In this document: positions 34,803-43,536 of the stretch, in pieces
How positions within the stretch are numbered: position 1 is the first letter of the stretch
How the letters are laid out: each line of letters starts with the position of its first letter
Program-made: the position numbers and the translations under genes
Assembly (NCBI GenBank): GCA_016871495.1
Contig: VHDF01000028.1
Span: 1 to 54,432 of the forward strand
DNA: 54,432 bases
Direction of reading: 5' to 3'
Origin: Verrucomicrobiota bacterium
GTDB lineage: Bacteria; Verrucomicrobiota; Verrucomicrobiia; Limisphaerales; VHDF01
Notes under the pieces: model-generated
Seen by the model: only the letters and a program-made list of their open reading frames with translations
Databases searched by the model: none
What the model was told of the DNA's origin: nothing

Positions 34803-35402
34803 CTAGATCGGCCGCCGGCCAGCCAGCGCGCGTTCGAGCGTCACCTCATCGGTGTAATCGAGGCCGCTTCCCACGGGCAAGCCTTGGGCCAAACGGGTTA
34901 CTTTCAGCGGTTTTGAACTCAGCCGGCGCGCGAGATAATTCGCCGTCGCGTCCCCCTCGACATCGCTTCCCAGGGCGAGGATGATCTCGGAGACGGCATC
35001 GCGATCAACGCGGTGTTCGAGCGCCGCGATGCGCAGATCCTCGGGTTCGACACCGTTGAGGGGAGACAATTTTCCACCCAGGACATGGTAGCGTCCGCGG
35101 AAGGCCCCGGACTTTTCAAGCGTGATCAGGTCGGTTGGACGTTCCACCACGCACACGCAAGACGCGTCGCGCCGGGGATCCTGGCAGAGCGGACAAGGCT
35201 GGGATTCGGTGAATCCACCGCAGTCGCGGCAAAAGGAAACTTTTTCACGGACGGCGGTGAGGGCTGCCGCGAGTTGCCGGACGTGGGCAGGGTCCGTTTG
35301 GACGATATGCAAGGCCAGGCGGTCGGCGGAGCGTGGACCAATGCCTGGCAATTGAGCGAGGCAGGCGGAAAGGTGCTGAACCGGCTCGGGCAGGAGGGGC
35401 AT
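34803..35402 (-). CDS. recR: Recombination protein RecR
   Basis: The product is 199 aa from the ATG at 35402, the normal family length; a TTG five codons upstream was rejected. RecR with RecF and RecO loads RecA on gapped DNA. Features are the helix-hairpin-helix (LAQLPGIGPRSADRLALHI), the zinc finger FCRDCGGFTESQPCPLC, the Toprim domain (VVERPTDLITLEKSG, YHVLGGKLSPLNGV) and the C-terminal Walker-like segment ending RLAQGLPVGSGLDYTDE. It sits 25 nt after ybaB in the dnaX-ybaB-recR order conserved in many bacteria. Confidence 0.97.
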   Translation of the reverse strand: MPLLPEPVQHLSACLAQLPGIGPRSADRLALHIVQTDPAHVRQLAAALTAVREKVSFCRDCGGFTESQPCPLCQDPRRDASCVCVVERPTDLITLEKSGAFRGRYHVLGGKLSPLNGVEPEDLRIAALEHRVDRDAVSEIILALGSDVEGDATANYLARRLSSKPLKVTRLAQGLPVGSGLDYTDEVTLERALAGRRPI

Positions 35403-35427
35403 GGGGGAGCGGTTCAACCCGGCGGGG

Positions 35428-35739
35428 TCAAACCAAGCCGGGCATGTTGAATCCGGCGGTGACCTTCCCCATTTCCTCGTTGGAGATTTCCTTGGCTTTG
35501 GCCAGGGCGTTGTTGGCGGCGGTGAGGATCATTTCCTCGACCAATTGCGCGTCGCCCGGGTTGAGCGCTTGCGGATCAATCTTGATGGAAGCCAGAAGCC
35601 CGTCGCAGCGCGAGACCACTTTCACGGCGCCGCCGCCGCTGGTGGATTCGACGGTGCGTTGAGCGAGTTCGGCCTGGACTTGTTCCATTTGCCGTTGAAT
35701 GCGGGAGGCCTGTTTAATGAGTTTGCCTATGCTGGACAT
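35428..35739 (-). CDS. ybaB: YbaB/EbfC nucleoid-associated protein
   Basis: The product is 103 aa. YbaB/EbfC forms a tweezer-like dimer that binds DNA and the nucleoid. The N-terminal coiled coil (GKLIKQASRIQRQMEQVQAEL) and the core VESTSGGGAVKVVSRCDG...IKIDPQAL...LVEEMILTAANNALAKAKE are diagnostic. The start is the ATG at 35739, 41 nt after dnaX. It is almost always found between dnaX and recR, as here. Confidence 0.96.
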   Translation of the reverse strand: MSSIGKLIKQASRIQRQMEQVQAELAQRTVESTSGGGAVKVVSRCDGLLASIKIDPQALNPGDAQLVEEMILTAANNALAKAKEISNEEMGKVTAGFNMPGLV

Positions 35740-35780
35740 AATTCAGTGCAGAAAAGGATTTGCCGACAAGCGGTGGAAGA

Positions 35781-37601
35781 TCAACCGCGAACTTCGACGA
35801 TCTGGCCCTTGAAGATTTCCAGGGCTTGTTTGATCAAAGGATCATTCTTGAATTCCTCCACCGAGACTCCTTTGGGGGGTGCTGCGGGCTTGGGCCCAGT
35901 CGGGGTGGCCGGTGCCGGAGCGGATCGTGACGCCGAAATCTCCGCTTTCTCGGCTTGTGGGGTTGGGGGAGGGGGCGGCGGGGGAACGAAAACCGCAGCT
36001 CCCTCGGGGCGGTCGGCTTGAACGAACCGGACCTGGCAGTCGCGATGGCCGGCTTCAGCCAGCTTGGTCTGGAGCAGGGTCCGGTTCTTGGAATTATCCA
36101 CGAGCCCGAGGTGATCGGAGAATTCCTTGTCGAAGCCGATGGTGAGGACCTGTCGTTCGAAGGAGACGGGATGCGCTTCGATCAGATAGGTGCGGGTAAA
36201 CGGGCTGACGCGCCCGACCGCTTCGATGAGTTGGGCCCAAAGCGTGGCCAGGTCGGAGATTCGGGGAGGTGACCCCGCGGCTTCGGGCATGCTGGATGTC
36301 GAATCCGGGGTTGGGGTGACCGTGGTGTTCAACGGCGTGGCGGCTCGAAGGGGTGGGGAAGTGGACGGTTCGGCACGGCGTGGCGCGGGGGTTGGAGACG
36401 ACTCGGCAGGAGCGGGTGGAGAAACCGGTTCAGCGTGGACGGAAGGAGAAGCTGAGCCGAACTGGCCGCGCAGCGCCTGGAGTTGAGTCAGGATTTGGTC
36501 GATGGGGACGATGTGCGCGGCTTGGGCGGCTTTGAGCAAACCGACTTCGATCATGATTCGGCGGGAGCCGGCGTCGCGCATGCGGCTCTCGGTCGAGGCC
36601 AGAACATCCAGGGTGCGGGAGAGCGCTTCCGGTGTGCTGGATTGAGCGAGGGATTGAAGGTCCGCCGCTTCCATTTCGGAGATATCGAGGAGATCGAGCC
36701 TGCCTCCCGAGGCTTTGAAGACCAGGACATTGCGGACGTGGGAAAGCAGGTCGGAGAGCAGGCGGTGCAGGTCCTTGCCTTGGCGCGCCAGGGCGTCGAG
36801 CTCCGTGAGCAGCCGTGGTGAGTCCTGGCGGAGCAGGGCGGCGGTTAACTGCTGGATTTTGCTTTGGGCGGTCAGGCCGTACATGGAGAGCGCGTCGGGC
36901 TCTTTGATGTTGGTGCCGCAAAAACTGATCAATTGATCGAGGGAAGACTCCGCGTCGCGCATGCCGCCATCGGCTCCGCGGGCCACCGCGAGCAGGGTGG
37001 CTTCATCGACTTGGATGCCTTCCTGGGCGGCAATGCTTCGCAGATGGTTCACGATCAGAGCCGTCGGAATGCGTCGCAGGTCGAAACGCTGGCATCGGGA
37101 AAGAATCGTGGGCAAGACCTTCTCGGGTTCGGTGGTGGCGAACATGAACTTCACGTGCGCCGGGGGCTCCTCGAGGGTTTTGAGGAGGGCGTTGAACGCA
37201 TCCTTGGAAAGCATGTGGACCTCGTCGATGATGTAGATTTTGAACTTCGAGGCCGCAGGGGCGAACTTAACGGTGTCGCGGAGTTCCCGGATGTCTTCAA
37301 TGCCGCGATTGCTGGCGCCGTCGATTTCGATGACATCGAGGGACCGGCCCTCGGCGATTTCACGGGCTCTGGGGTCGTCCTCCGGAAAATCAGGTTTGGG
37401 ACCGCCGGTGCAATTCAGGCACTTGGCAAAAATACGGGCGATGGTGGTTTTACCGGTGCCTCGAGGGCCGCAAAAGAGATAGGCATGGGCGATGCGATTC
37501 TGGGCGATGGCGTTGGCGAGCGTTTGCGTCACGTGCTCTTGTCCCACGACTTCACAGAAACGTTGCGGCCGGTATTTTCGGGCGATGACTTGGTAGGACA
37601 T
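35781..37601 (-). CDS. dnaX: DNA polymerase III subunits gamma/tau
   Basis: The product is 606 aa. It is the clamp-loader ATPase that opens the beta clamp and organises the replisome. The AAA+ module is clear: MSYQVIARKYRPQRF, Walker A GPRGTGKTT, Walker B IIDEVHML, sensor 1 FMFATTEPEKVLPTILSRCQRFDL. In the zinc-module region only one Cys pair (KCLNC) is visible, so zinc binding may be lost. A Pro/Ala/Ser-rich linker (about 390-450) separates the clamp-loader core from a tau-like C-terminal domain. Whether a shorter gamma form is made by frameshifting could not be seen. It lies about 140 nt downstream of ffs. Confidence 0.97.
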   Translation of the reverse strand: MSYQVIARKYRPQRFCEVVGQEHVTQTLANAIAQNRIAHAYLFCGPRGTGKTTIARIFAKCLNCTGGPKPDFPEDDPRAREIAEGRSLDVIEIDGASNRGIEDIRELRDTVKFAPAASKFKIYIIDEVHMLSKDAFNALLKTLEEPPAHVKFMFATTEPEKVLPTILSRCQRFDLRRIPTALIVNHLRSIAAQEGIQVDEATLLAVARGADGGMRDAESSLDQLISFCGTNIKEPDALSMYGLTAQSKIQQLTAALLRQDSPRLLTELDALARQGKDLHRLLSDLLSHVRNVLVFKASGGRLDLLDISEMEAADLQSLAQSSTPEALSRTLDVLASTESRMRDAGSRRIMIEVGLLKAAQAAHIVPIDQILTQLQALRGQFGSASPSVHAEPVSPPAPAESSPTPAPRRAEPSTSPPLRAATPLNTTVTPTPDSTSSMPEAAGSPPRISDLATLWAQLIEAVGRVSPFTRTYLIEAHPVSFERQVLTIGFDKEFSDHLGLVDNSKNRTLLQTKLAEAGHRDCQVRFVQADRPEGAAVFVPPPPPPPTPQAEKAEISASRSAPAPATPTGPKPAAPPKGVSVEEFKNDPLIKQALEIFKGQIVEVRG

Positions 37602-37740
37602 AACTTAAGGGAGCACAGCGCGGGCGAAATTAGAGCCCAGGACCGGACATTTCATAGAGGTTCCGTCAACGAGAGATTCCCACGGACCCGAGGAAACAGG
37701 ATTCCGCTCAGGATCCGCCGGGGGCAAGGGAAGAAAAAAT

Positions 37741-37832
37741 GCCAGGGTGACCACGACATATGCCGAGCAAACTACCGTTGCTGCATTCCTGCCCTGGCGG
37801 GGTTCGTAAGTCCGCATCTCATGGGCCCTGGC
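37741..37832 (-). ncRNA. ffs: Signal recognition particle RNA (4.5S type)
   Basis: On the minus strand the 92-nt segment has closing arms GCCAGGG and CCCTGGC and the SRP domain IV hairpin CGCCAGGGCAGGAATGCAGC followed by AACGGTAG. This matches the GGCAGGAA...GCAGCA core that binds Ffh. Immediately after the 3' arm comes CATTTTTTC, so the terminal helix plus T-run may act as a terminator. The gene lies upstream of dnaX, a widespread arrangement. The family call is firm; exact ends come from the closing helix. Confidence 0.92.
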
Positions 37833-37960
37833 AAATTCAAAAATCGTGCGGCGATCTAATCGACGGGAGCGCGCGTGATCAAGCCTTAACCGATTTCTTG
37901 AGGGTTGGCTCGAAGAAAATCGAGCTTTGCGGGTGTCGCGGGCAAAGTTGAAGGCTTAGA

Positions 37961-39376
37961 TCACGCCAGAATGCCGTGAGCGACATGCCCGAAGACGTCG
38001 GTGAGCCGGTGATCGCGTCCTCCGTGCCTGAACGTCAACTGTTCATGATCGAAGCCCAACAAGTGGAGGATGGTGGCGTGCAAATCGTGCAGATGAACCC
38101 CGTTCTCCACCACGCGATATCCGTAGTCATCTGTCGTTCCGTAGGTGAGTCCCGGTCGCACCCCTCCGCCAGCCATCCAGGCACAGAAACTTTCGGGCTG
38201 ATGTTCGCGCCCGTGCTTTTCCAAGGGTTGCGTTCCACTGAGGTCCTGGCTCCAGGGCGTTCGCCCGAACTCGCCGCTCCACACGACCAGGGTATCCTGC
38301 AATAACCCGCGGCCTTTCAGGTCCTTCACCAGAGCGGTCACAGGCTGGTCGGTCTGGGCGCACATGCGGGGCAGACCGTCGCGGATTTGGCCATGATGAT
38401 CCCAGCCGTCCATGGTGACTTGAATGAAGCGCACGCCGGCCTCCGCGAACCGCCGCGCAAGCAGGCACGCGCGCGCGTTGCGATCTGTGGGCTCTTTGCC
38501 CACGCCGTAGAGGTCCAGAGTTGTTTGGGATTCACCCGCAAGATCGATCCATCGGGGCGTTTCCGTCTGCATGCGAAAGGCCAGTTCGAACGATTGGATG
38601 ACGCCCTCCATCTGGATGTCGGGGCCCGATCGTCCAACAAGCCCCGCATTCATGGAGCGCAACAGTTCCAGGCGCCGGCGCTGGGTGGCGGCCGGTGCGG
38701 AGGCGTCGCTGAGGTATTGAATGGGAAGGTCGGTCGGTCCGCTTGGCTTGGCATTGACCTTGGTTCCTTGGTGAATGGCGGGGAGGAAGGCGGAGCCGTA
38801 ATTGCGGGAATCGCCTTGCGGATTGAGGGTGATGAAGCTGGGGAGATTCTGATTTTCGGTTCCCAAACCGTAACTGACCCAGGCGCCCAACGAGGGCCTC
38901 AGTGACAGGAAAGCGCCGGTGTGCAGTTGCAGGGTCGCCTGGTCATGAGAACGATTGTCCGCGGACATGGAGCGTACCAGGCAAAGATCATCGGCGACGG
39001 TGGCCAGATGCGGCAGCAGGTCGGACATCACGATGCCCGCTTGTCCGCGCGGGGCGAAGGGAGACATGGGGCCGAGGGACATGGAATTCTCGAGTCCGAC
39101 GGTCGCTTCCTTTCCGAGAAACGGGATGTAGGGTTTATTGCCTTCTTCAGCTTTGAGGCGGGGTTTGTTGTCGAATAAATCGTGCTGGGAAGGCCCGCCG
39201 GCCATGAAAAGAAAGATGACGCGTTTGGCCCGGGGGCCAAAGTGAGGGGCGCGTGGAACCAGGGGATTGGCGTCGGCCATGGCCCGTTCTGTGAGCAGGG
39301 CATTCAACGCCAGGGAACCGAACCCGCAGGCCGTGGTCTGGAGAAAGCGGCGTCGGGATGCAAGTGAAGCCTTCAT
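37961..39376 (-). CDS. Tat-exported DUF1501 protein, copy 2
   Basis: The product is 471 aa from the ATG at 39376, preceded by GAGGAC as a likely ribosome site; a TTG one codon upstream also fits. The twin-arginine motif is SRRRFLQTT. DUF1501 features are AKRVIFLFMAGGPSQHDLFDNKP, SLRPSLGAWVSYGLG, TMDGWDHHG, WSGEFGRTPW and LHDLHATILHLLGFDHEQ. Activity is unknown, in an alkaline-phosphatase-like fold. It starts 15 nt after its DUF1549/1553 partner. It is clearly diverged from copies 1 and 3, so these are not recent duplicates. Confidence 0.92.
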   Translation of the reverse strand: MKASLASRRRFLQTTACGFGSLALNALLTERAMADANPLVPRAPHFGPRAKRVIFLFMAGGPSQHDLFDNKPRLKAEEGNKPYIPFLGKEATVGLENSMSLGPMSPFAPRGQAGIVMSDLLPHLATVADDLCLVRSMSADNRSHDQATLQLHTGAFLSLRPSLGAWVSYGLGTENQNLPSFITLNPQGDSRNYGSAFLPAIHQGTKVNAKPSGPTDLPIQYLSDASAPAATQRRRLELLRSMNAGLVGRSGPDIQMEGVIQSFELAFRMQTETPRWIDLAGESQTTLDLYGVGKEPTDRNARACLLARRFAEAGVRFIQVTMDGWDHHGQIRDGLPRMCAQTDQPVTALVKDLKGRGLLQDTLVVWSGEFGRTPWSQDLSGTQPLEKHGREHQPESFCAWMAGGGVRPGLTYGTTDDYGYRVVENGVHLHDLHATILHLLGFDHEQLTFRHGGRDHRLTDVFGHVAHGILA

Positions 39377-39391
39377 CAATGTCCTCGGGGT

Positions 39392-41608
39392 TTACAGTTT
39401 GAACAAGAATTCGTTGGAGCAAAGCAGCGCATGACAAAGCTCGGTCCAGGCGGCCCGTTGTGGGTGAGTGGCCTCCGGGGGAGGCTCGGCCAGAAATCGC
39501 TCGGCCCGATGGATTTCGTCCTGCTCGGGCGCGCGTTGGAGGACCCTTTGATAGAGGCGCGTCATGCGTTCGCGGTCAGGAAGGCCTTCCGGTCCGAGCG
39601 CCCATTCGGCGAGATGACCGGCATGGGTTTTCATGAACCCACTGTTGAGCAGGAACAGCGCCTGGGTGGCGACGCTGGTGGAGGGACGCTGGCCCGTCAT
39701 TTCGGTCGGAGGGACGAAATCGAAGAAATTTCTCAACTCGGCGGGGCCGGGCTGTGCCCGGGAGCGGACGACCGGGAGATAGATCGTGCGCAGGCGATGC
39801 TGTTGCTCGGGGAAAATGCTGGTGCGAAAGCTGATCGGATTCGGGTCTTTGGGGTCGAGCCCGCCAACGTTCTCCAGAAGATGAAGGGCGAGGGCGGGGC
39901 CGCCCGGAGCAGGTAGAAGCCGGCCGGTGACGGCGAGAATGGCGTCGCGCAGCGATTCGGCGTCCAGCCGGCGTGAAGGCATGCGGGACCACAACCGGTT
40001 GTCCGGATCAGCCTGATGTTTGCCGGGATCGTGGGAACTGGCCTGAGCGTAGGTGCGGGAAAGAGCGATTTCTCGAAGGATCCTTTTTTGAGACCAGTTC
40101 CCGTGGATCAACGATTGCGCGAGGTAATCGAGCAACCCGGGGTGGACCGGAGGATCCCCGCGGGTGCCGAAATAATCGACTGACCGGACGAGCCCTTCTC
40201 CCATCATTTGTTTCCAAAGTCGATTGGCGAGGACGCGGGAAGTGAGCGGATGGCGCGGTTGGGTGAGCCATTGAGCAAGTTCCAGCCTTCCGCTCGCGTG
40301 CGGAGGGATGGCGGGTGGAGGATCGGTTTGAACGACACGGATGAATCCGCGAGGCACCACGCGACCCGGTGTTCGCGGGTTGCCTCGTTGATGGATCGGG
40401 CCGTCGGCCGGCTCCGACGATTCCCGAACTGCGTAAGCGACGGAGGCTTTGGGAGCGATAAACGCCAGATGATGCAGGCGCGTTTGCAACTGACCCAACT
40501 GCTTCTCCAACTCGGCCTGTCTGGGTTTCCCATTCTTTTCCGCGCTGGTCGAGGCAGTCGGGGCGTTGGTGGATGCCTGGGACAGGGCGGTTTTTACCCG
40601 GGAGAGCTCGGCGGAGAGCGCGGCGCGTTCGGATCGAATCTTCTCCACCTGGGCCAGGTGCCGCGCCAGGGATTCCTCACGCCGAAGCCGATCCTCGGGA
40701 GGCTCGGGCAGCTCGGAAACCAGGATCGAGCTCCAGACCCCCCGGTCTGTCATGAACGAGGATTCGGTGCTGTTGAAGATACCTGCCATGCCGTAGTAGT
40801 CCTCGAGGCGGATCGGATCGAACTTGTGGTCGTGGCAGCGAACACAACCGAGAGACTGGCCGAGGAACGAGGCGCCGATTTTCTGAATTTGATGATCGAC
40901 GATGTCCGCTTTCAACTGGGCTTTGTCTCCCGTGACGATGTGGATTTCCCCGAGCAGGAGGAATCCGGTGGCAATGATGGCCTCCTGGCGTTCCCGGGCA
41001 TCCCGCAAAGGCATCAAGTCCCCCGCGATCTGTTCGTGGACGAAGCGGTCGAAGGGTTTGTCTGAATTCAGCGCTTGGACCACGTAGTCACGGTAACGCC
41101 AGGCGTACGGGGCGGGCACGTCGTTGACGGTGCCGAGTTGGTCGGCGTAACCCACGAGATCCAGCCAATGCCGCGCCCAGCGTTCGCCAAACGCGGGTGA
41201 AGTCAGGAGCTTGTCCACCACCTTTTCCCGGGCTTCCGTCGAAGGGTTGGACAGAAAGCGGGCTGCTTCGCCTTCATCGGGCGGCAAGCCGGTGAGATCG
41301 AAAGTCACCCGGCGCAACCAATTCTGAGGCGCGGCATCGGGGGCGGGGCGCAACCCCGACGCTTCCATTCGGGCCAGCAGAAATCGGTCGATGGTGTTCC
41401 GCGGCCAGTCGGCCTGGAGTACGGACGGAGGAACGGGGGAAAGGATGGGCTGAAAAGCCCAATGCGCCGGCGGAGGCTCGGCCAGTTGCGCGTCACCGGG
41501 AAGCAAGAGAAGCACGGAGGCCAGCCCGAACCATCCGAAAATGCCGCGCTCGCCGACGCTAATGATGCGTCGGAGGCGGGAAGCGGGGAGTCTTGGTTTC
41601 CCGAACAT
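39392..41608 (-). CDS. DUF1549/DUF1553 protein without the N-terminal cytochrome domain
   Basis: The product is 738 aa. After a signal-type N-terminus (ISVGERGIFGWFGLASVLLLL) the protein goes directly into DUF1549 (AHWAFQPI, NTIDRFLLARMEASGL, RRVTFDLTGLPPDEGEA, FGERWARHWLDLVGYAD, CVRCHDHKFDPI) and then DUF1553 (HPLTSRVLANRLWKQMMGEGLV, TSVATQALFLLNSGF). The N-terminal CxxCH cytochrome domain found in the 29-31 kb homologue is absent here, leaving only CVRCH. A predicted coiled coil lies about 310-375. It is paired with DUF1501 copy 2. Confidence 0.9.
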   Translation of the reverse strand: MFGKPRLPASRLRRIISVGERGIFGWFGLASVLLLLPGDAQLAEPPPAHWAFQPILSPVPPSVLQADWPRNTIDRFLLARMEASGLRPAPDAAPQNWLRRVTFDLTGLPPDEGEAARFLSNPSTEAREKVVDKLLTSPAFGERWARHWLDLVGYADQLGTVNDVPAPYAWRYRDYVVQALNSDKPFDRFVHEQIAGDLMPLRDARERQEAIIATGFLLLGEIHIVTGDKAQLKADIVDHQIQKIGASFLGQSLGCVRCHDHKFDPIRLEDYYGMAGIFNSTESSFMTDRGVWSSILVSELPEPPEDRLRREESLARHLAQVEKIRSERAALSAELSRVKTALSQASTNAPTASTSAEKNGKPRQAELEKQLGQLQTRLHHLAFIAPKASVAYAVRESSEPADGPIHQRGNPRTPGRVVPRGFIRVVQTDPPPAIPPHASGRLELAQWLTQPRHPLTSRVLANRLWKQMMGEGLVRSVDYFGTRGDPPVHPGLLDYLAQSLIHGNWSQKRILREIALSRTYAQASSHDPGKHQADPDNRLWSRMPSRRLDAESLRDAILAVTGRLLPAPGGPALALHLLENVGGLDPKDPNPISFRTSIFPEQQHRLRTIYLPVVRSRAQPGPAELRNFFDFVPPTEMTGQRPSTSVATQALFLLNSGFMKTHAGHLAEWALGPEGLPDRERMTRLYQRVLQRAPEQDEIHRAERFLAEPPPEATHPQRAAWTELCHALLCSNEFLFKL

Positions 41609-41969
41609 GAGTCATCGAGAAACCTAACTCAAACGACCATTGAAGCCAAGCAATCTTCGAAGGAGATTCGGGGCGGCCGTGTATCCCGATGTTGTCGGTG
41701 ATGCGCGAGGCAGCTTTACGGAGCGGCCTTCACTCCGCTTCAAGGTGTGTCTTCAATGGGGGTTGGCAGCTTCAACGGGCAAGGGTGCTGACAGGGCGAA
41801 AGCATTCACCCAGGGCGGGCCATGGAGCGGGAGGAGATCGCCGCGGCCCATTGGCGCGAGCGGAAGCGCCGTGAACAGCGCGCCCCGACAACGTGCGGAT
41901 CCGCCGGAGAGAGTGGACGGGACTTTTGATGTTTGAAGTTCGGGGCGGGTTGGGTTTGGATTTCATTCC
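41609..41969. other. 361-bp divergent intergenic region with repeat ends
   Basis: The stretch separates the divergent DUF1549/1553 and DUF1501 (copy 3) genes. It contains a solo R1-type end, CCGTGTATCCCGATGTTGTC, at 41677-41696, with a CGGAGCGGCCTTCACTCCG stem just after it, and repeat R3 copy 2 at 41829-41903. Promoters for both genes should lie here; none could be assigned with confidence. Confidence 0.6.
41829..41903 (+). repeat. Repeat R3, copy 2
   Basis: Matches 27461-27535 over about 75 bp with scattered changes (shared GATCGCCGCGGCC and GCGGAAGCGCCGTGA). Non-coding. Confidence 0.6.
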
Positions 41970-43415
41970 ATGAAACACACGGAAGAAGGAGGAGCCATCC
42001 TGGGCCGGACGCGGCGTCATTTCCTCTCCCGCTCGGCCGCAGGCTTGGGCGCCATGGCCTTGGGCTCCCTGCTTGAGCCCGGTTTGGTGCGCGGGGCCGA
42101 ACGTCTCGCACGTGGCGAATCTTGGCGCGGGGTCCTGGGGGCTCTGCCTTTTCGAGCCAAGGCCAAGCGCATTATTTACCTCTATCAGGCCGGCGGCCCC
42201 TCCCACCTGGAAACCTTCGATCCCAAGCCCAAGTTGAAGGAACTGGACGGGAAGGCGATGCCGGAGTCGATGACCAAGGGGCAGCAGATTGCCCAACTGC
42301 AAGGGCGTGAGTTGAAATGTCTGGCCCCGCAAACGGAATTCAAACGGTATGGCCAGGCCGGCATCGAGATCTCGGAACTGTTCCCCCGCACGGGCGCGGT
42401 CATGGACGAAATCTGCTTGATCCGGTCCCTGCACACCGAACAGATCAATCATGACCCCGCCCACATGTTCATGAACACCGGCTCGATCATTGCCGGACGT
42501 CCCAGCATGGGCTCATGGCTGTTGTACGGGCTGGGTTCCGAGGCCGAGGATCTGCCGGGCTACGTCGTGCTGCAATCGGCAGGCAAGGGAGGTCAAATGC
42601 AGCCCATCGCGGCGAGACAATGGCACAGCGGTTTCCTGCCCAGCCGTTTCCAGGGAGTGCGGCTTCAATCCAAAGGCGAGCCCGTCCTTTATTTGGATCG
42701 CCCGCCCGGGGTCGACCAGGAAAGCCAGAAGCGCTTGGTGGAGTCGGTGCGAGAGTTGAACGTCGCCAGACACGAGGACTGGCAGGATCCCGAGATCTTG
42801 ACGCGAATCGCCCAATACGAAATGGCCTTCAAGATGCAGGCGAGCGTCCCGAGCTTGGTGGACTTTTCGGGCGAGCCTCAACATGTGTTGGACCTTTACG
42901 GTGCCAAGCCGGGGGATGGCAGCTTCGCTTCGAACTGCCTGCTCGCGCGGAGGTTGGCCGAGCGCGGGGTGCGATTCATTCAGCTCTACCACCGCGATTG
43001 GGACCATCACGACGACGTCAAGAAAGACGTGCCACTCAAGGCGGAGGAAGTGGACCGCGCCTCAGCCGCCCTGCTGCTGGATCTCAAGCAGCGGGGCATG
43101 TTGGACGAGACCCTGGTGGTCTGGGGTGGCGAATTCGGGCGCACTCCGATGGCTCAAGGAAAGGGGCGCGATCACCACATCAAAGGTTTTTCGATGTGGC
43201 TGGCCGGAGGCGGCATTCGCGGGGGGATGGCGTATGGAGGAACCGACGAACTGGGCTACGCGGCGGTGGAAAATCCGGTCAGCGTTCATGACCTTCACGC
43301 GACCATGCTGCGGCTCCTCGGCATCGAACACACACGGCTGACCTTCCGCTACCAGGGACGTGACTTCCGCCTCACCGATGTTTCCGGAAATGTGCTGAAG
43401 GATATCCTGGCGTAA
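41970..43415 (+). CDS. Tat-exported DUF1501 protein, copy 3 (unpaired)
   Basis: The product is 481 aa from the ATG at 41970. The twin-arginine motif is RTRRHFLSRS followed by a hydrophobic segment. DUF1501 features are AKRIIYLYQAGGPSHLETFDPKP, FMNTGSIIAGRPSMGSW, LYHRDWDHHDD, WGGEFGRTPM and VHDLHATMLRLLGIEHTRL. It is closer to copy 1 than to copy 2 by eye. Unlike the other two copies it has no DUF1549/1553 gene on the same strand next to it; the adjacent one is divergent and already has its own partner. The function is unknown. Confidence 0.92.
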   Translation: MKHTEEGGAILGRTRRHFLSRSAAGLGAMALGSLLEPGLVRGAERLARGESWRGVLGALPFRAKAKRIIYLYQAGGPSHLETFDPKPKLKELDGKAMPESMTKGQQIAQLQGRELKCLAPQTEFKRYGQAGIEISELFPRTGAVMDEICLIRSLHTEQINHDPAHMFMNTGSIIAGRPSMGSWLLYGLGSEAEDLPGYVVLQSAGKGGQMQPIAARQWHSGFLPSRFQGVRLQSKGEPVLYLDRPPGVDQESQKRLVESVRELNVARHEDWQDPEILTRIAQYEMAFKMQASVPSLVDFSGEPQHVLDLYGAKPGDGSFASNCLLARRLAERGVRFIQLYHRDWDHHDDVKKDVPLKAEEVDRASAALLLDLKQRGMLDETLVVWGGEFGRTPMAQGKGRDHHIKGFSMWLAGGGIRGGMAYGGTDELGYAAVENPVSVHDLHATMLRLLGIEHTRLTFRYQGRDFRLTDVSGNVLKDILA

Positions 43416-43536
43416 GGTGGAGTCGGCATGGGCGGACGACGGACTTGGGAAGCGTGCACGAAGGGGAATCATCGTTTCCTCGAGCCGACCCCAGTGTGGT
43501 CTTGCCACGGCGGACTTGGTTCGTAGGCTTTCGCGC

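Noticed and set aside
33979-34806. 275-codon open frame across repeat R1
   Set aside because: The peptide (AQAAQPAGRRR-type) recurs wherever R1 occurs, so it is translated repeat.
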